NCBI GenBank assembly: GCA_026874595.1
Contig: CM049315.1
Span: 39,824,164-39,888,163 of the forward strand
DNA from: Sipunculus nudus
Taxonomy: Eukaryota > Annelida > Sipuncula > Golfingiida > Sipunculidae
Length of the DNA: 64,000 nucleotides
Direction: 5' to 3'
This document shows positions 23,087 to 34,104 of this stretch, one piece after another (position 1 is the stretch's first letter; each line of letters starts with the position of its first letter). The translations under genes were made by a program, and so were the position numbers. The notes beneath the pieces are model-generated. The model worked only from the letters and a program-made list of their open reading frames with translations, did no database searches and was not told the DNA's origin.

Positions 23087-23815
23087 ATTCATTTTAACGA
23101 AGTTGTAGGAGGGGATATAGAAAAGCCTCCGTTCGTGCGTCCGTCTGTCCATCTGTCCGTCAAGAATTTGCTTGTGGGTCGACTTTAAGCCAAACTGTTT
23201 CACCAAAACCTTTCATCTTTCACATTTATCTCACCCACCAACTGATGAAGAACCCCATCGATTTGGAGGTCACTGTGTCAAAGGTCAAGGCCACAGGACC
23301 CACTTCTTGAAAATGCTTGTGGACCCATTTTAAGCTAAACCGTTTGACTATAACATTTTATCTTCCACATTCGGCTCATACACCAACAGGAAAAAAGAAA
23401 CCTATCGTTTTGAAGTCACGGGGTCAAAAGTCAAGGCCACAGGACCCACTTCTTGTAAAAGCTTGTGGACCCATTTTAAGCCAAACCGTTTGACTAAACC
23501 TTTCATCTTGCACATATATGGCTCACCCAACCACGGATGAAAAAACCTGTCCATTATAATTTTGAAGTCATGGAGTAAAAGGTCAGGGCAACGGACCTTC
23601 TTCGTAAAAGAGCTTGTGGACCCATTTTATGCCGAACCGTTTGACCAAATCCTTTCACCTTGCACAATGGCCCATCCACCCACAGATGAATAACCATATC
23701 AAATTGAGGTCACGGGGTCAAAGGTCAAGGTCACAGAGTTAACTTCTTTATTTTTACACTGAAATACACCCATTTTAATCATGTAAGGGGATGCTCCGCT
23801 TTGCGATGCTCTGTT
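23087..23815 (+). mobile_element. Second tandem-core element
   Basis: The head reads GTAGGAGGGGATATAGAAAA followed by GTGCGTCCGTCTGTCC. Four units of about 148 bp follow, marked by GCTTGTGGACCCATTTTAAG at about 23168, 23314, 23460 and 23612. Each unit ends in GGTCAAAGGTCAAGG-type sequence (clearest at 23717-23734). The tail reads AAGGGGATGCTCCGCTTTGC then GATGCTC. It shares its architecture (TCCGTC head, GGTCA-rich tandem core, hairpin tail) with 3522-8061 but not its detailed sequence. Confidence 0.7.
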
Positions 23816-24199
23816 TTTTACAAGAAATATGCATTCTCAGGAATGCAGGCCTCAGCTTTGTTGGCGGTACTTAATGTGGAGCATCCGCGAGCCGTGTTTT
23901 CATCCACAAATTGGCCCGTATTCCCAGGTCCTTTGGTGCATATGTTCGCCAAACAAGAGTTTGCATTTACTTATTCAGCCCATATTGCCATGTTCAATCG
24001 GGCATAAGTGACTGTACATTTTTTTTTAATTATTATTTTCATTTTAAAGGAGGTAGCCGACTCCAAGCCAACTATTTACATCTGTAGAGTTCCATCTCGG
24101 TTTAAGGCAACGTGACAGGGCGGAAGCACTAGCTTCCTGTGATTTTGTTATATCTTATGGTCACCCAGCCCGTTGTCTATCGCGCCTGCAAGTCTTGGG

Positions 24200-24420
24200 T
24201 GTGTAATCAACTCCATTGCTGGGTCATAACACCGAGGAAACTCCAAAAGACGCACTCGATTGTTAGTGACACACGGCTGTGGGGAACAGCCTTCCCATTA
24301 AGCCTGCATTAAGCCCTGGGTTGGGGCCGAACGTGAAAATCTTACCGCTCTTCGACTGAGATTTGAACTCACGACCTCCCAGCTTTGATTCCTGTGCTCT
24401 ACCCCTAAGCAACAGAAGCC
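24200..24420 (-). mobile_element. tRNA-derived SINE, copy B
   Basis: Minus-strand head GGCTTCTGTTGCTTAGGGGT then AGAGCA (A-box region), with B box TGAGTTCAAATCTC (24359-24372). The body has GATTTTCACGTTCGGCC, CACAGCCGTGTGTCACTAAC and GAGTGCGTCTTTTGGAG. Copy A at 14098-14315 matches throughout. Confidence 0.75.
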
Positions 24421-25442
24421 TGTTTACTGCACAATTGGGAATTTCTAGAATGCTTACTTGATTCGGATTATAAGCCGGACAGACACCAAAATATTATCGA
24501 TTCTTAATCGGTCCGTTCCCGAGGTGCCCTGAACATTTCCTCTTATGATTGTGTGATACACAAACACACACACACACACACTCACGAACGGGTATGAACC
24601 GCATACCATCCTGGCGGTTGTAATTATCACCGATTGATTTAATAACGTTGCCCGGATGAAACTATATTCACTCGTTTCCTTAATAGCCGTCTTCATAAAA
24701 CTTCAGTAACAAGTCTGTATTATCTTCTAATTGTCAGATAGGTATTACCATAAATTCTTCTGAACAACAAAAATTCCCGCTCTGGTGAACAAATATGAAC
24801 GTTCTCTTTATTTGACGATGCCCTTCGGTCTCATAAACATTCCGTAGACAGCAGGGAACCAGTCTACACTGACATCATCTGACCCAAGTCTATATTGGCT
24901 GACACAAAGGTCATGCATTATTCATTAGAAACAACAAATTTTTTTTTATTTAGTTCTCAGAATATAGAGGTTATGGTATATTTTTTCTTCATTTCCGGTT
25001 ATTCGAAAGGAGAGAGGAAACATGGAAATGATGATTTTTTTCTAATATTCTGTTGGGCACAGGATGTTGACACTGGATCTTGGCTTCAAGAGCCCCCTGG
25101 ATTCATCGGATTTATTCTTCCCTTGTCCGATGCAAATCACGTTACGGCTGTTATTTGGATGAAAGAGAATCAAACGTTATGCAAATACGATCAAGATTTA
25201 TTTAATTCGTTTACAAAAATTGGATTATTGACCTGATTGACCCCTACTTGATTCTTTGGTTCATCTAGCATTCGTTTCGCCACACGCAAATCCTTATTTG
25301 AGTACATGTTTTACTCCAGGCAACGTTACACCGTTGATAAGCAAGGGTTCATACTAATATTTGTTTATGTACCTTGTTTATATTCCAATAAAAAAAAATC
25401 CAATAAGTATCGCTATTTCAATTGGAAATATGCATGCAAACG

Positions 25443-25445
<3 letters not shown>
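24421..25445. other. No recognisable feature apart from a (CA)n tract
   Basis: A (CA)n tract lies at about 24561-24582. An ORF at 24895-25236 has no family motif and an AT-rich, low-complexity start. Confidence 0.5.

Positions 25446-25487
<42 letters not shown>
25446..25487. repeat. (AT)n microsatellite
   Basis: About 42 bp pure AT. Confidence 0.95.
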
Positions 25488-25488
<1 letters not shown>

Positions 25489-27235
25489 TAAAAATTAAAA
25501 CAAATATATAAATTATCTTTAAAATTAAAAAGAATGATTACATTATTAAAATAAATCAGTGGACATATTTCCGCTTATAAGTGAATAATTAAGCAACTAT
25601 TTACGTTATGATGTTTTTATGAAAATGACCTATACCTTGAATCTCAATAATTTGTCTTATTTGCATTATTTTTCTAAATTTTATTAATTGAAAAATATAA
25701 GTTATAATAAAGACATACGTTACATCTTATCAAATTTGGATATTTTGTAACCGAAATACTTTATTCATTCTACAACAAGCCAATTAATTAATAATTGTTT
25801 ATTATAAAATTAATTCCACTCATTCGTTCAAATATGCAAATGTGTGCAAATTATCTATTTATTGTGTAAAGTATAACATTTTTTGTGACATAAATTGATT
25901 GTACAGGAATAATTACTCTAGAATCCACCAGGAAAATTTTTTCTTTGAGTATTTTCAATTTCTTTTTGCCTTACACTTGTCTGAAATGACGATTTTTGCC
26001 TGATATATGATTTAAATGTGGCAGCCATTTATCCAAGATGGCGGTAGAAAAAGGCAAACATTGATTTTTAGTTACGTTATGATCCAAAGTTATGAAAAAA
26101 AGTATATTTGCAAAAATCTATAAGAAAATTCGACAGAATGATTCAACCGTATACATTACTATACTCATAATTTGCCTGAAAGTTTTCGCGAGAGCAACCT
26201 TAGTAAAAGAAATGTTTAATAATTAGATTAATTTGTTCACAGGTGCATGTTTGATGCAAAAGTAGTGTAATATTAATAAGTGGGTTTATAAGGCCGACAA
26301 CCAATTTAAACAAAACATGAGTCCAATGTACTATTCATGAACCTGATCTACATTGTATAATGTGATTATTCAGAATGAAAGTACATGTACCTACCCTGGC
26401 TAACGGAAGAAACGATGTATAGATTTATGGACCAGGTTACGCTAGAGATAATGGAGCATCGTTATCTTTATGTAAACGTAAACTATATCGAAAAAGTACC
26501 AGTCTTTGACAGAAGACTAAGTTACCAATATAAATTAAAATAAGTATATCCGTATGGGGAGTTGCATGTTTTGCCGACGCTGTTTGGTTTGTTTGTTAAC
26601 CACGAAATTGAAAGCTAGTATGATTGGATTTGATTTAAAAAAGCCATTCCATTATATTTGGATGGGTCACCACCATATGGTTTTCTTTAAAAGATTCCTT
26701 AAATATGACATACAGAGACGGCTATTTGTTTTTGTGTTTTCAAGTCTTATTGGTTTGAATTGTATGTGATTTCTATTCTGGGTACATAATAATAAACTGT
26801 AGTTGATGCTTGATAAAAAAAGTCATTATAACGAACATTAGCTTCTTTTTTATCTGTTCGTCTTTTTTTAGCTTGTTTATCTATAAGCTGTAAATAATGC
26901 CAATGTTGACAAACAGAAAACCCATGTGACCAGGTGGTTGACTGAGCGCCAACTGTAAATTGTTGGTGACAACATGTGAAGCAACGCCATCTTTCGGTAC
27001 GTCTGATTGTCTGCTATATGTCATCTCTGTTACGATCGATGGGCGTTTGTATGGACATGTGTACATTAACATGTGAATAAAAGCAAACATATGGCCCGTG
27101 TACCGTGTGATCGGCGCTCTTTTGCTTATGTTTTTATAAGATATTATATTTATCTAATACACATCACATATCTGGACGATCCCTTCAAACATTCTCTGCG
27201 GTAACGCGCCACCACAAAATGTTTTATCAGGTTTC
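25488..27235. other. No recognisable feature
   Basis: Very AT-rich to 26560, then mixed composition. I see no exon or repeat to support. Confidence 0.55.
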
Positions 27236-27239
27236 TTTT

Positions 27240-27905
27240 GATACACCGGATTTTAGTATCCCTAATGTTTGCGGAGTTATGCGGTCTTCTTGTGTTTCTA
27301 TTTTAAACTGAAACAGACTGAAAATGTTTTAGTCCGTTTCCTAATGATGGCGGGGGTATGCGGTTTTCTTGTGCTTTCTAGTTCAACTGAAACAGGCTTG
27401 AGATTTTTTAGTCCTAATCCTAATTTTGGCGGAGCTATGCGGTCTTCTTGTGCTTCCTTTTTTTAAAACTGAAACAGGCTTGAGATGTTTTAGTCCTATT
27501 CCTAATGTGGCTTAGGTATGCGGTCTTATTGTGCTTTTATTTTGGACTGACACGGGCTGGAGATTTTTTTAGTCCTATTCCAAAAGTTGGCGGAGGTATG
27601 CGGTCTTATTGTGCTTTACAGTTTACACTGAAACATCCGGAGATGTTTTAGTCCTATTCCAAACGTTGGCGGAGGTATGCGGGTCTTATTGTGCTTTACA
27701 GTTTACACTGAAACATCCCGAGATGTATTAGTCCTATTCCAAATTTTGGCGGAGGTATGCGGTTTTCTTGTGCTTTCTACTTTTAACTAAAACAGGTTGG
27801 AGATGTTTTAGTCCTATTCCCAATGTTGGCGGAGGTATGCGGTTTTCTTGTGCTTTCAGGGTTAAACTGAAACAGACAAGAGATGTTTCAGTCCCACGCA
27901 TGGCG
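27240..27905 (+). repeat. 80-bp minisatellite, 8 units
   Basis: TATGCGG recurs at 27279, 27357, 27436, 27517, 27597, 27676, 27756 and 27836, a spacing of 78-81 bp. Each unit reads roughly TTTTAGTCCTATTCC, then GGCGGAGGTATGCGG, then a TCTTGTGCTTTC stretch and AACTGAAACAG. Neighbouring units differ by several substitutions. There are no unique spacers, so it is not a CRISPR-like array. ORFs over it change frame between units and are not proteins. Confidence 0.9.
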
Positions 27906-27909
27906 AAGC

Positions 27910-28270
27910 TAACCTTATCCACAGCTAATACCGGGGAATGTAACATTCTGCAACACTCTTTGCCTTGATCTCACGTGCACCTGTTCTTCCATGGGGTCAG
28001 CCTAGGGTCACCTGAATGCACATTTGTCTCTATAGCAGATTGGTTTGAGAACACGCGAGGTGGCCTTCATTGACATCAGACTACAGACGGCCAGCTTGGA
28101 GCAGAGATGTGAAGAAGATTTATGTCCCATTCTGTTACAGGACCTTGATTTGCTACAGTGAGGGGGCGGAGGACTTAAACCAATGAAATTAAATTGCTTT
28201 TATGTTTTTTTTTTCTTTTAAAATCCCATTGCTTCTTGGTCTTTTACAAGAGAAATTCTGATTTCCGCCA
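27910..28270. other. No recognisable feature
   Basis: Mixed composition; nothing supported. Confidence 0.5.
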
Positions 28271-28271
28271 C

Positions 28272-28291
28272 GGGGGGGGGGGGGGGGGGGG
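28272..28291 (+). repeat. G20 homopolymer
   Basis: Twenty consecutive G within TTCCGCCAC-G20-TCCC. Probably internal to a decayed G-rich MITE. Confidence 0.95.
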
Positions 28292-28547
28292 TCCCTTCAA
28301 TGCCCCACCCGTCAGGGTTTGTGCCCTTTGGACGGGGCTTGCCATTTTGCGTTCAGCGCAGGGCTTTCATGTACACAGTTTGGTTCGCCTGTCAGTCCCG
28401 CTTATAGGCATTTGACATGTAAATCCGGAGTAACTGAAAACTTTAATTCTAAGAATAAACGATAAACTCCGCCTCTGAGTTAACCAATGACGAACTCAGA
28501 AGATGTGGTAATCCTACCTATTTTCCAGTATGTTAGGCCGTCGGGGT

Positions 28548-28635
28548 CCAGTTCTGGACTAGTGGTCAGCGTGCCAAGCAAATGAACCGGCGGCACAGTA
28601 AATTTATGGATTTGAATCAGAAAGCGGCAAAATAT
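28548..28635 (+). mobile_element. Possible tRNA-derived SINE relic
   Basis: CTAGTGGTCAGCGTGCC resembles an A box, and TGGATTTGAATCAG some 55 bp later resembles a B box. Weak; no second copy in the window. Confidence 0.35.
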
Positions 28636-28746
28636 GGACCGTGCCAGACACTCATTCGTCAAATAATTAAGAAATTTTCGGAGGCGAGGGTTCAGATATC
28701 GAATGTCCCCTGTCTGGCCCTGGACATTGTTGGTTATTTCACAAGA

Positions 28747-28815
28747 GGAGGTTAAGCGTGGTGGTGTGATAGTGAGTGCGCTGGACTTATGACCTCAGGG
28801 TTTTGGTTTATCCCG
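28747..28815 (+). mobile_element. Possible second tRNA-like relic
   Basis: GATAGTGAGTGCGCTGGACT then GACCTCAGGGTTTTGG and TTTATCCCG look like a decayed tRNA head ending in a B box. It runs into the C28 tract. Confidence 0.35.
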
Positions 28816-28819
28816 TTGT

Positions 28820-28847
28820 CCCCCCCCCCCCCCCCCCCCCCCCCCCC
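28820..28847 (+). repeat. C28 homopolymer
   Basis: Twenty-eight consecutive C, the longest G/C homopolymer in the window; i-motif or G-quadruplex potential. Confidence 0.95.
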
Positions 28848-28849
28848 GC

Positions 28850-29238
28850 GCGCTCAGACTCCCAGCAAAAGTCTTTACCACAGAGGCGCGCCCACTCCAA
28901 CGAACAGGGAATGGGCACTGGTCATGGGCGGCAGGTTTATTTTGAACGTACAACATTCTTTTACATGGATTGCCTGCCTTTGTTGTATGCTCTCCATACG
29001 GGTTGAGGAAAGCTACATAAAAGAATGTGGCTGACCAAGCGGGGGGCGGAAGGGGCGGTCCGCCACGGGCGGTACGTTTACGGGGGCGGCATTTCGTTGA
29101 CTTTGTTTAGTACTGAGATGTAGTATGAAGAGTTCAATAGAAAGTTCTTCATACATTTGTACAAATTTTGCTGTTTTTTTATATATTTATTTTTAAATTC
29201 TTTTACTTAATTGTAATGTATTTGAAATGTTTCAGTAA

Positions 29239-29243
<5 letters not shown>
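28850..29243. other. GC-rich patch, then AT-rich DNA
   Basis: 29040-29095 is a G-rich patch with GGGGCGGTCCGCCACGGGCG, which looks like a decayed transposon terminus. No gene seen. Confidence 0.4.

Positions 29244-29289
<46 letters not shown>
29244..29289. repeat. (AT)n microsatellite
   Basis: About 46 bp pure AT. Confidence 0.95.
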
Positions 29290-29292
<3 letters not shown>

Positions 29293-29349
29293 GTTTGTCC
29301 ATGTTCGGGTGCGTGTGTGTGATTATTTACAGTTAACTGGTTTTCGCTG

Positions 29350-29650
29350 TATGATGCTAAGTGTTCGCTTCGTTAATTAAGGAGTTGGATGCCGAAGTAC
29401 GTCATAATTTGTAGCTTCTCTTGTTGGTATAGGGTACATCTGTTAGCTATTGTTATCATGGTTGAATTAGTTATAATGGACCTTGTAATACCGTGTGGAT
29501 ACTTCTGTTTCTTTTTCACATTGCCCGTATTTAAAGGACTTCTTGTGGTTTGCAAAGCGGCTTTTTAAAGTGCTTCCTGTGTTTCCGATATATGAGACAG
29601 TGCCGTTGTTTGTTGTTATATCCGCCTTGTAAAACCAGTCATCCGGACAA
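29350..29650 (-). pseudogene. Penelope-like element GIY-YIG endonuclease fragment
   Basis: On the minus strand, from 29637 downward, WFYKADITTNNG is followed by SYIGNTGSTLKSRFANHKKS and later STRYYKV. This is the GIY-YIG nuclease pattern (Y-K-A, YIG, K-R-NH-SF) as found at the C-terminus of Penelope-like retroelements. After a stop at about 29467 the similarity goes on in another frame: RCTLYQQEKLQIM, then LLN, a stop, then RSEH, the usual end of these proteins. The reverse transcriptase that should lie upstream (above 29650) is missing. So it is a 5'-truncated, frameshifted relic. The nuclease would cut the target DNA for insertion. The family call rests on motif recall, not a search. Confidence 0.75.
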
Positions 29651-31100
29651 GACGGTGCAAAACTGTCAGGTCCAGAAAGGGAACCTTCAAGTATGGAATG
29701 CTGAAATAACGCATAACAATCCAGGCGCTTATTAAAAATAACTAAATTAAAGGTGTATATCAACATAAAAGTTACAACCATATTAAAAGAGGAAAATGGA
29801 ACAAAATATCAAAGTAAGTAGTTTTACATAGAAAAATGGAAACCCGCATTAATGTAATTTAATGGTGAAGGGTGTGATCTTTGAAGCGAAATGCTAATTA
29901 AAAATAGATGTGTGTATGATTTATAGGAAAACAGCTTCCTGTCAGATCTAGTTGACATTCCGTCAATGCGGTGTGACAGTTACACCATTTAATGATTACC
30001 GTGCGAGAGTCCACGGGCCAGAATACCACCAAAACCAGAGTAGCTCGGGTTCATTACAAATACCACGCTCAGATATGTGGGCTCTCCGTATGTTTTTATT
30101 TCTCTTGGGAATTTAATGAGTCGTACCACTCAAAGTTACATCAATGCGTAGTCGGTGAATGTTTAAGACTTTTTACATTAGTTGAAATTCCCCATCTAAT
30201 CTTCACTGCGCTCTCAAACCCCGGAAGGAAATGATAACTCCATTCGCAATTGTCATAAAAGTTATCAGTCTCCTAGCTACGGCACACGTTCAGAATTCCC
30301 ATAGATTTAACAAAGTGTTTTTTTTTCCATTTACTATCACTCATTGCAGGAAAGATGGCAATTACGTGTTAGAAACCACTCCTAATGACTGGTGGATAGG
30401 GTTCGGGGTTTTGGGAAAATTAATTCCTGAACTTCTTCCATAAAGAAATAACAAGGCGTGTATATAATATCGGTTGAGTGTTTTGTTTGTCACCATTTGT
30501 TGGCTGGTGTGTTTGTTTAATATGGAATTGCACCTATTTTATTCAATTCCCGGAGGATATGAAAGAATTACCCCCAGTATTTTCCTATCCTTTTAATCTC
30601 TTATTTGACAAACTGTTAAATTAAAATCTTAATTCTATCCCTAACATTAAGTCTAATAAGATCGACTGCATGCCGTGACTAATATCGTGAACTATCAATG
30701 TTGCAGTCTTTTAAATTCTTTCTGTCCTATATCACACGGATTTTGCTCGCTCTTCAGCGTTACAATTTTAAGAAAGGACGTACCACTGGTATTTCTCTTT
30801 ATCGTAATCACAATGTTTTTTCTAAGCGTGTGTATAACAAGCAAAGTATAATTTCTCAGTGTGCACCGCCTTTCTTCATCGCCCGTATATTCATCCTCCT
30901 TCATTTAAGATTATGACATTGAAAAAAAAGTAAAATAAAACCGGCGTCCTAATTACAGCAATGCCAGGTGTAATTCCCAAACGATTGCCTGGACCACTTT
31001 CCTATCCTGTCATCAAAACAATAGCATTTGTGCTATTAGCGTATCCTAAGAGCCCAATGTGAGATATATGTATAAATATGGAAGTAATGATACACACACA
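29651..31100. other. Mostly featureless; contains a candidate exon
   Basis: Apart from the splice-acceptor-linked ORF at 30350-30443, I see no feature. Several ORFs of 60-80 codons show no motifs. Confidence 0.45.
30350..30443 (+). CDS. Candidate terminal exon, product unknown
   Basis: A T-rich tract and TCACTCATTGCAG (30337-30349) make a good splice acceptor. The open frame that follows reads DGNYVLETTPNDWWIGFG then VLGKLIPELLP and a stop at 30441. The composition is protein-like and unlike the low-complexity ORFs nearby. There is no partner exon that I can identify and no AATAAA close downstream. It may be chance. Confidence 0.25.
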
Positions 31101-31104
31101 CATA

Positions 31105-31105
<1 letters not shown>

Positions 31106-31166
<61 letters not shown>
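31106..31166. repeat. (AT)n microsatellite
   Basis: About 60 bp of AT with one G, preceded by (CA)n. Confidence 0.95.
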
Positions 31167-31167
<1 letters not shown>

Positions 31168-31758
31168 CCTCTGGAAAACTCTGCATGTAGTACTTCTAGT
31201 AACTTTTATTTCTAACTTTATCAACAGCACTGCTGCACCTGTGTGTATTCATTTCAACCAGTCTATCATTGTCTTAGTTAGTGGTCTAGATTACCTTTCC
31301 ATCTTTTTCTTCACTTGACGTCATGTTCGATTGATCTTGATACGATTGCTTTGTCTGACAGACTCGGAAACCATCTTGCCTCAGTATGGGTTCCAACAGA
31401 ATTTGTCCTCTGAAATTAGTCTGCACTTCAGTAATTTGATATACGGAGTGAAATATTTTTCGTACTTTCTAGCATGTCGCTTCAACTGATTAAACAAGAA
31501 TAGCAGCTGCCTTTACGCCAGACAAGGTGCAGGGTTTATGACCGGCCTGCACAATATCTCAGACGGGAAAGGCTCCCAATGACGACGTCCAGCAACTAGC
31601 CGTTTCTGTCATTCTGAACGGCTGGGAAGAGATTACATTTTTTAACTAGTGTAGGGATAAACAATGATACCGCACAAAGGTTAGTGTTGGTCTGAAACAA
31701 AGATGAGAACCAACGGCGCCTGGGACGCCTATTGCCTAGCGTTGATCTATAACAAGTA
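31167..31758. other. No firm feature
   Basis: Near 31560-31620, minus strand, GGGAGCCTTTCCCGTCTGAG is faintly like the conserved-core repeat of 22150 and 51801. Otherwise nothing. Confidence 0.45.
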
Positions 31759-31944
31759 CAGTAGAACTTCGAATATTCGAATGGTTTGAGAACAAAACAT
31801 TTGTTAGGATAATGGAGGTTACGGATATCTAGGTCAGCCCTTTTCTAAAAAAGTATACAGCTGGTTCCTTACTTTAAATTTCGAAAAAAAAAACGAATTT
31901 TCGGGAAAAAAATGGGTACGGATATTCCAGGTTTTACTTTACTG
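31759..31944 (+). mobile_element. Pogo/Tigger-like MITE
   Basis: It begins CAGTAGAACTTCGAATATTC, preceded by TA. The other end, reverse-complemented, is CAGTAAAGTAAAACC then TGGAATATCCG. Imperfect inverted ends of the CAGTNGAAC kind mark pogo-like (Tc1/mariner) elements. At 186 bp it cannot code. Confidence 0.5.
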
Positions 31945-32579
31945 TGGTTTGCTTCATATTCGCAGGGTTAAACGTTACCCATAATCCCTTTTTCGATGTT
32001 TCATGAGGGTTCCCTTTTTGCGATCTAGCAATACAAAAGCACTGTAAACAGAGTATTACCATTATTATGAGAATTAATTATATCAAACATTATGTGCACA
32101 AAATCTTAAACAAGGAAAAATAAAAAAATAATTGTTCATTGTCGGCAGCCAGTTTAAAAGATCGGATATCATTTTACATATAATTCTTCGAACAAAAGCG
32201 GTCCATTTTTTTTCTCACATTGTCAACCTTTTATTTTTCAACATTGCCTTCGACTATTGGAACACTTATTCACGAAGGTTTTATTTTCGCAAAAATTCCA
32301 AGTTCGCGAAAATCGCTAATTTAAAACAAAAATGGAACCATAGTATACAGATAAGTGCCTCTGACGCTCGGCCAAAAGGGTCTAAAAAATATAGAGGCTA
32401 ATACCACTTACACCTTGGACATTGTGGGATTAAAAGAAACATAAATATAACTTTACCATTCGTGCTTGGGCCGATCAGGGTCTAAAGGTGATATATAGAG
32501 ATAAGTGCCCTTAAGGTTTCGGTCAGTGAAGGTTAGACAAGTGGCAAGTGTTAGTCCTAAAGAGGATAGCGAGAAGTAT
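31945..32579. other. No recognisable feature
   Basis: AT-rich. AGATAAGTGCC and GGGTCTAAA each occur twice near 32350-32510, a possible weak duplication. Confidence 0.45.
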
Positions 32580-32690
32580 CATTAGTTACTCATTATTATT
32601 ATGATTATTATTATTATCATCATTATTAGTATTAGCATTAGCATTAGCATTAGAATTACTATTATTAGTATTATTAATCAGCGGTAAAGA
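32580..32690. repeat. Imperfect (ATT)n / (GCATTA)n tract
   Basis: TTATTATTATGATT repeats lead into three GCATTA copies (about 32636-32653) and more ATT units. Confidence 0.85.
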
Positions 32691-32714
32691 ATAAAAGAAT
32701 AAATACAGAATGAA

Positions 32715-32723
<9 letters not shown>

Positions 32724-32790
<67 letters not shown>
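32724..32790. repeat. (AT)n microsatellite
   Basis: About 67 bp pure AT, directly abutting the pogo-like element at 32792. Confidence 0.95.
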
Positions 32791-32791
<1 letters not shown>

Positions 32792-32794
<3 letters not shown>

Positions 32795-33618
32795 TAGAAC
32801 GCCTGTATTACGGTCACTGTCGGGACTGGATGAGAGTGACCTTAACACAGGAGTGGCCGTTATACAGGACTTGACCAGGATATTGGGGTTAAATGCAACA
32901 CGAAACTAAGTTCAAATCTTGATTACAATCAACAAAATAAACTTACATACAGAGTATTAGTATAATCACTGTTATCAATAAAAAAAATATTCTATACATG
33001 TAACAATGTTTATTTTGCATTCATAATAATTCAATATGAGTTTTCCGCACTGTTTTCGTTTGATGTACGGGTTCACAAGGACATTGAAGAAAGTTTAAAG
33101 ATCCACAGTTTGCCTAATGTTTTTTCTGATGACATAATCATCGGGACCCGCTGGTTGTCATTCGTTAATTAAATGACAAACACACTGATTAAGATCCGGC
33201 TGCACGACTGATTCCCAAACATACACGCATGTGGGAACACATGCCATACTTTTATGATGCTGAGCGGGGTAGTACGACGCTGGCTTCGTGTCAAACAATT
33301 CAGTCACGGTCGATTGGTTACCATTATCCAGGAACTCATTAACAGACAGGAATACGTGAGAGCGGACACTTGGGTAATGATATTGTGGTCAGAAGTGGCC
33401 GCTCGATTTGTTGAGCCCATGTCAAGGAGTATCTGCCCCTGACCGTAATTAAGGCGTTTCCTGGCCTGTGGGACCGAGAGACCTGGCCGTAATACGGAAT
33501 AGAGGAGTGACAACAAAATGATTATGAAATATAACGGTCGAAAATTCGAGACCGGAAAATCTGACCGTAAAAGACGTATTGACCGTTATTGCGGCGTGGC
33601 CGTTAGCAGGCGTTCTAC

Positions 33619-33620
<2 letters not shown>
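32792..33620 (+). mobile_element. Pogo/Tigger-like non-autonomous element (829 bp)
   Basis: The left end is CAGTAGAACGCCTGTATTAC. The right end, reverse-complemented, is CAGTAGAACGCCTGCTAACG. GGTCACTGTCGGGACTGGAT near the left and GACCGTTATTGCGGCGTGGC near the right are typical of this group. The left flank is TA; the right flank is TT, one change from the expected TA duplication. It is embedded in AT repeats: (AT)n up to 32791 and again from about 33625. No transposase is readable. Confidence 0.7.

Positions 33621-33624
<4 letters not shown>

Positions 33625-33656
<32 letters not shown>
33625..33656. repeat. (AT)n microsatellite
   Basis: About 32 bp, on the far side of the pogo-like element; probably the other half of the interrupted AT tract. 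Confidence 0.9.
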
Positions 33657-33658
<2 letters not shown>

Positions 33659-33659
33659 A

Positions 33660-33990
33660 AACAAAAGAGGCAAGGGTTATCTAAGTGAGTCTGTGTCTAA
33701 AAAAAAGGAAAAAAGGATCATGTGCCCATTACAGTCTACCTCCTGTTAGGTGTAAATCATCCTTTAGGTATAAAAATCCATTGAAGCTACCGTAATTAAT
33801 TTAAACGGTCTCTGTTTATTATGGAGAAGTCCCCTGTTGGTTGTATCTTGAACACTTAGGTGGGAAGAACCAAAGAATATTGACATCTGGTGGGGATAAG
33901 AATATTTATATTTAGATGTGATTTTTTTGTTAAGGTTTTACATGTACGAGAATAGGATTTATCCTCTCATTACGTCTCGCTCCGATTTTA
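33660..33990. other. No recognisable feature
   Basis: Nothing supported. Confidence 0.5.
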
Positions 33991-33991
33991 G

Positions 33992-34100
33992 TGGAGGTAA
34001 CCTGATATTACGTTCAGATCACCTCCCGGGGGTAATCCAACATCGATTTCAGATTGCCCAGGGGTAAACTGAATTGGGGTAACCTGAAGGCTTTACACCG
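33992..34100 (-). repeat. TTTCAGATTACCCC-family MITE
   Basis: On the minus strand it starts CCGGTGTAAAGCCTTCAGGT then TACCCC, followed by CAATTCAGTTTACCCC and AATCTGAAATCGATG. The same start appears at 39449 and, inverted, at 43217. Just outside it on the minus strand, TAGTCTAGTGGTGCAGG looks like a tRNA-type A box, so the MITE may have landed in a SINE. Confidence 0.5.
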
Positions 34101-34104
34101 GAAA

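Noticed and set aside
27240-27905. CRISPR-like array
   Set aside because: The 80-bp units are contiguous tandem repeats without unique spacers, and the DNA is eukaryotic.
28480-28662. 60-codon minus-strand ORF
   Set aside because: Overlaps a tRNA-like relic; no motif.
28776-29034. Poly-proline ORFs
   Set aside because: Encoded by the C28 homopolymer; the same applies at 45021-45403 and 2276-2467.
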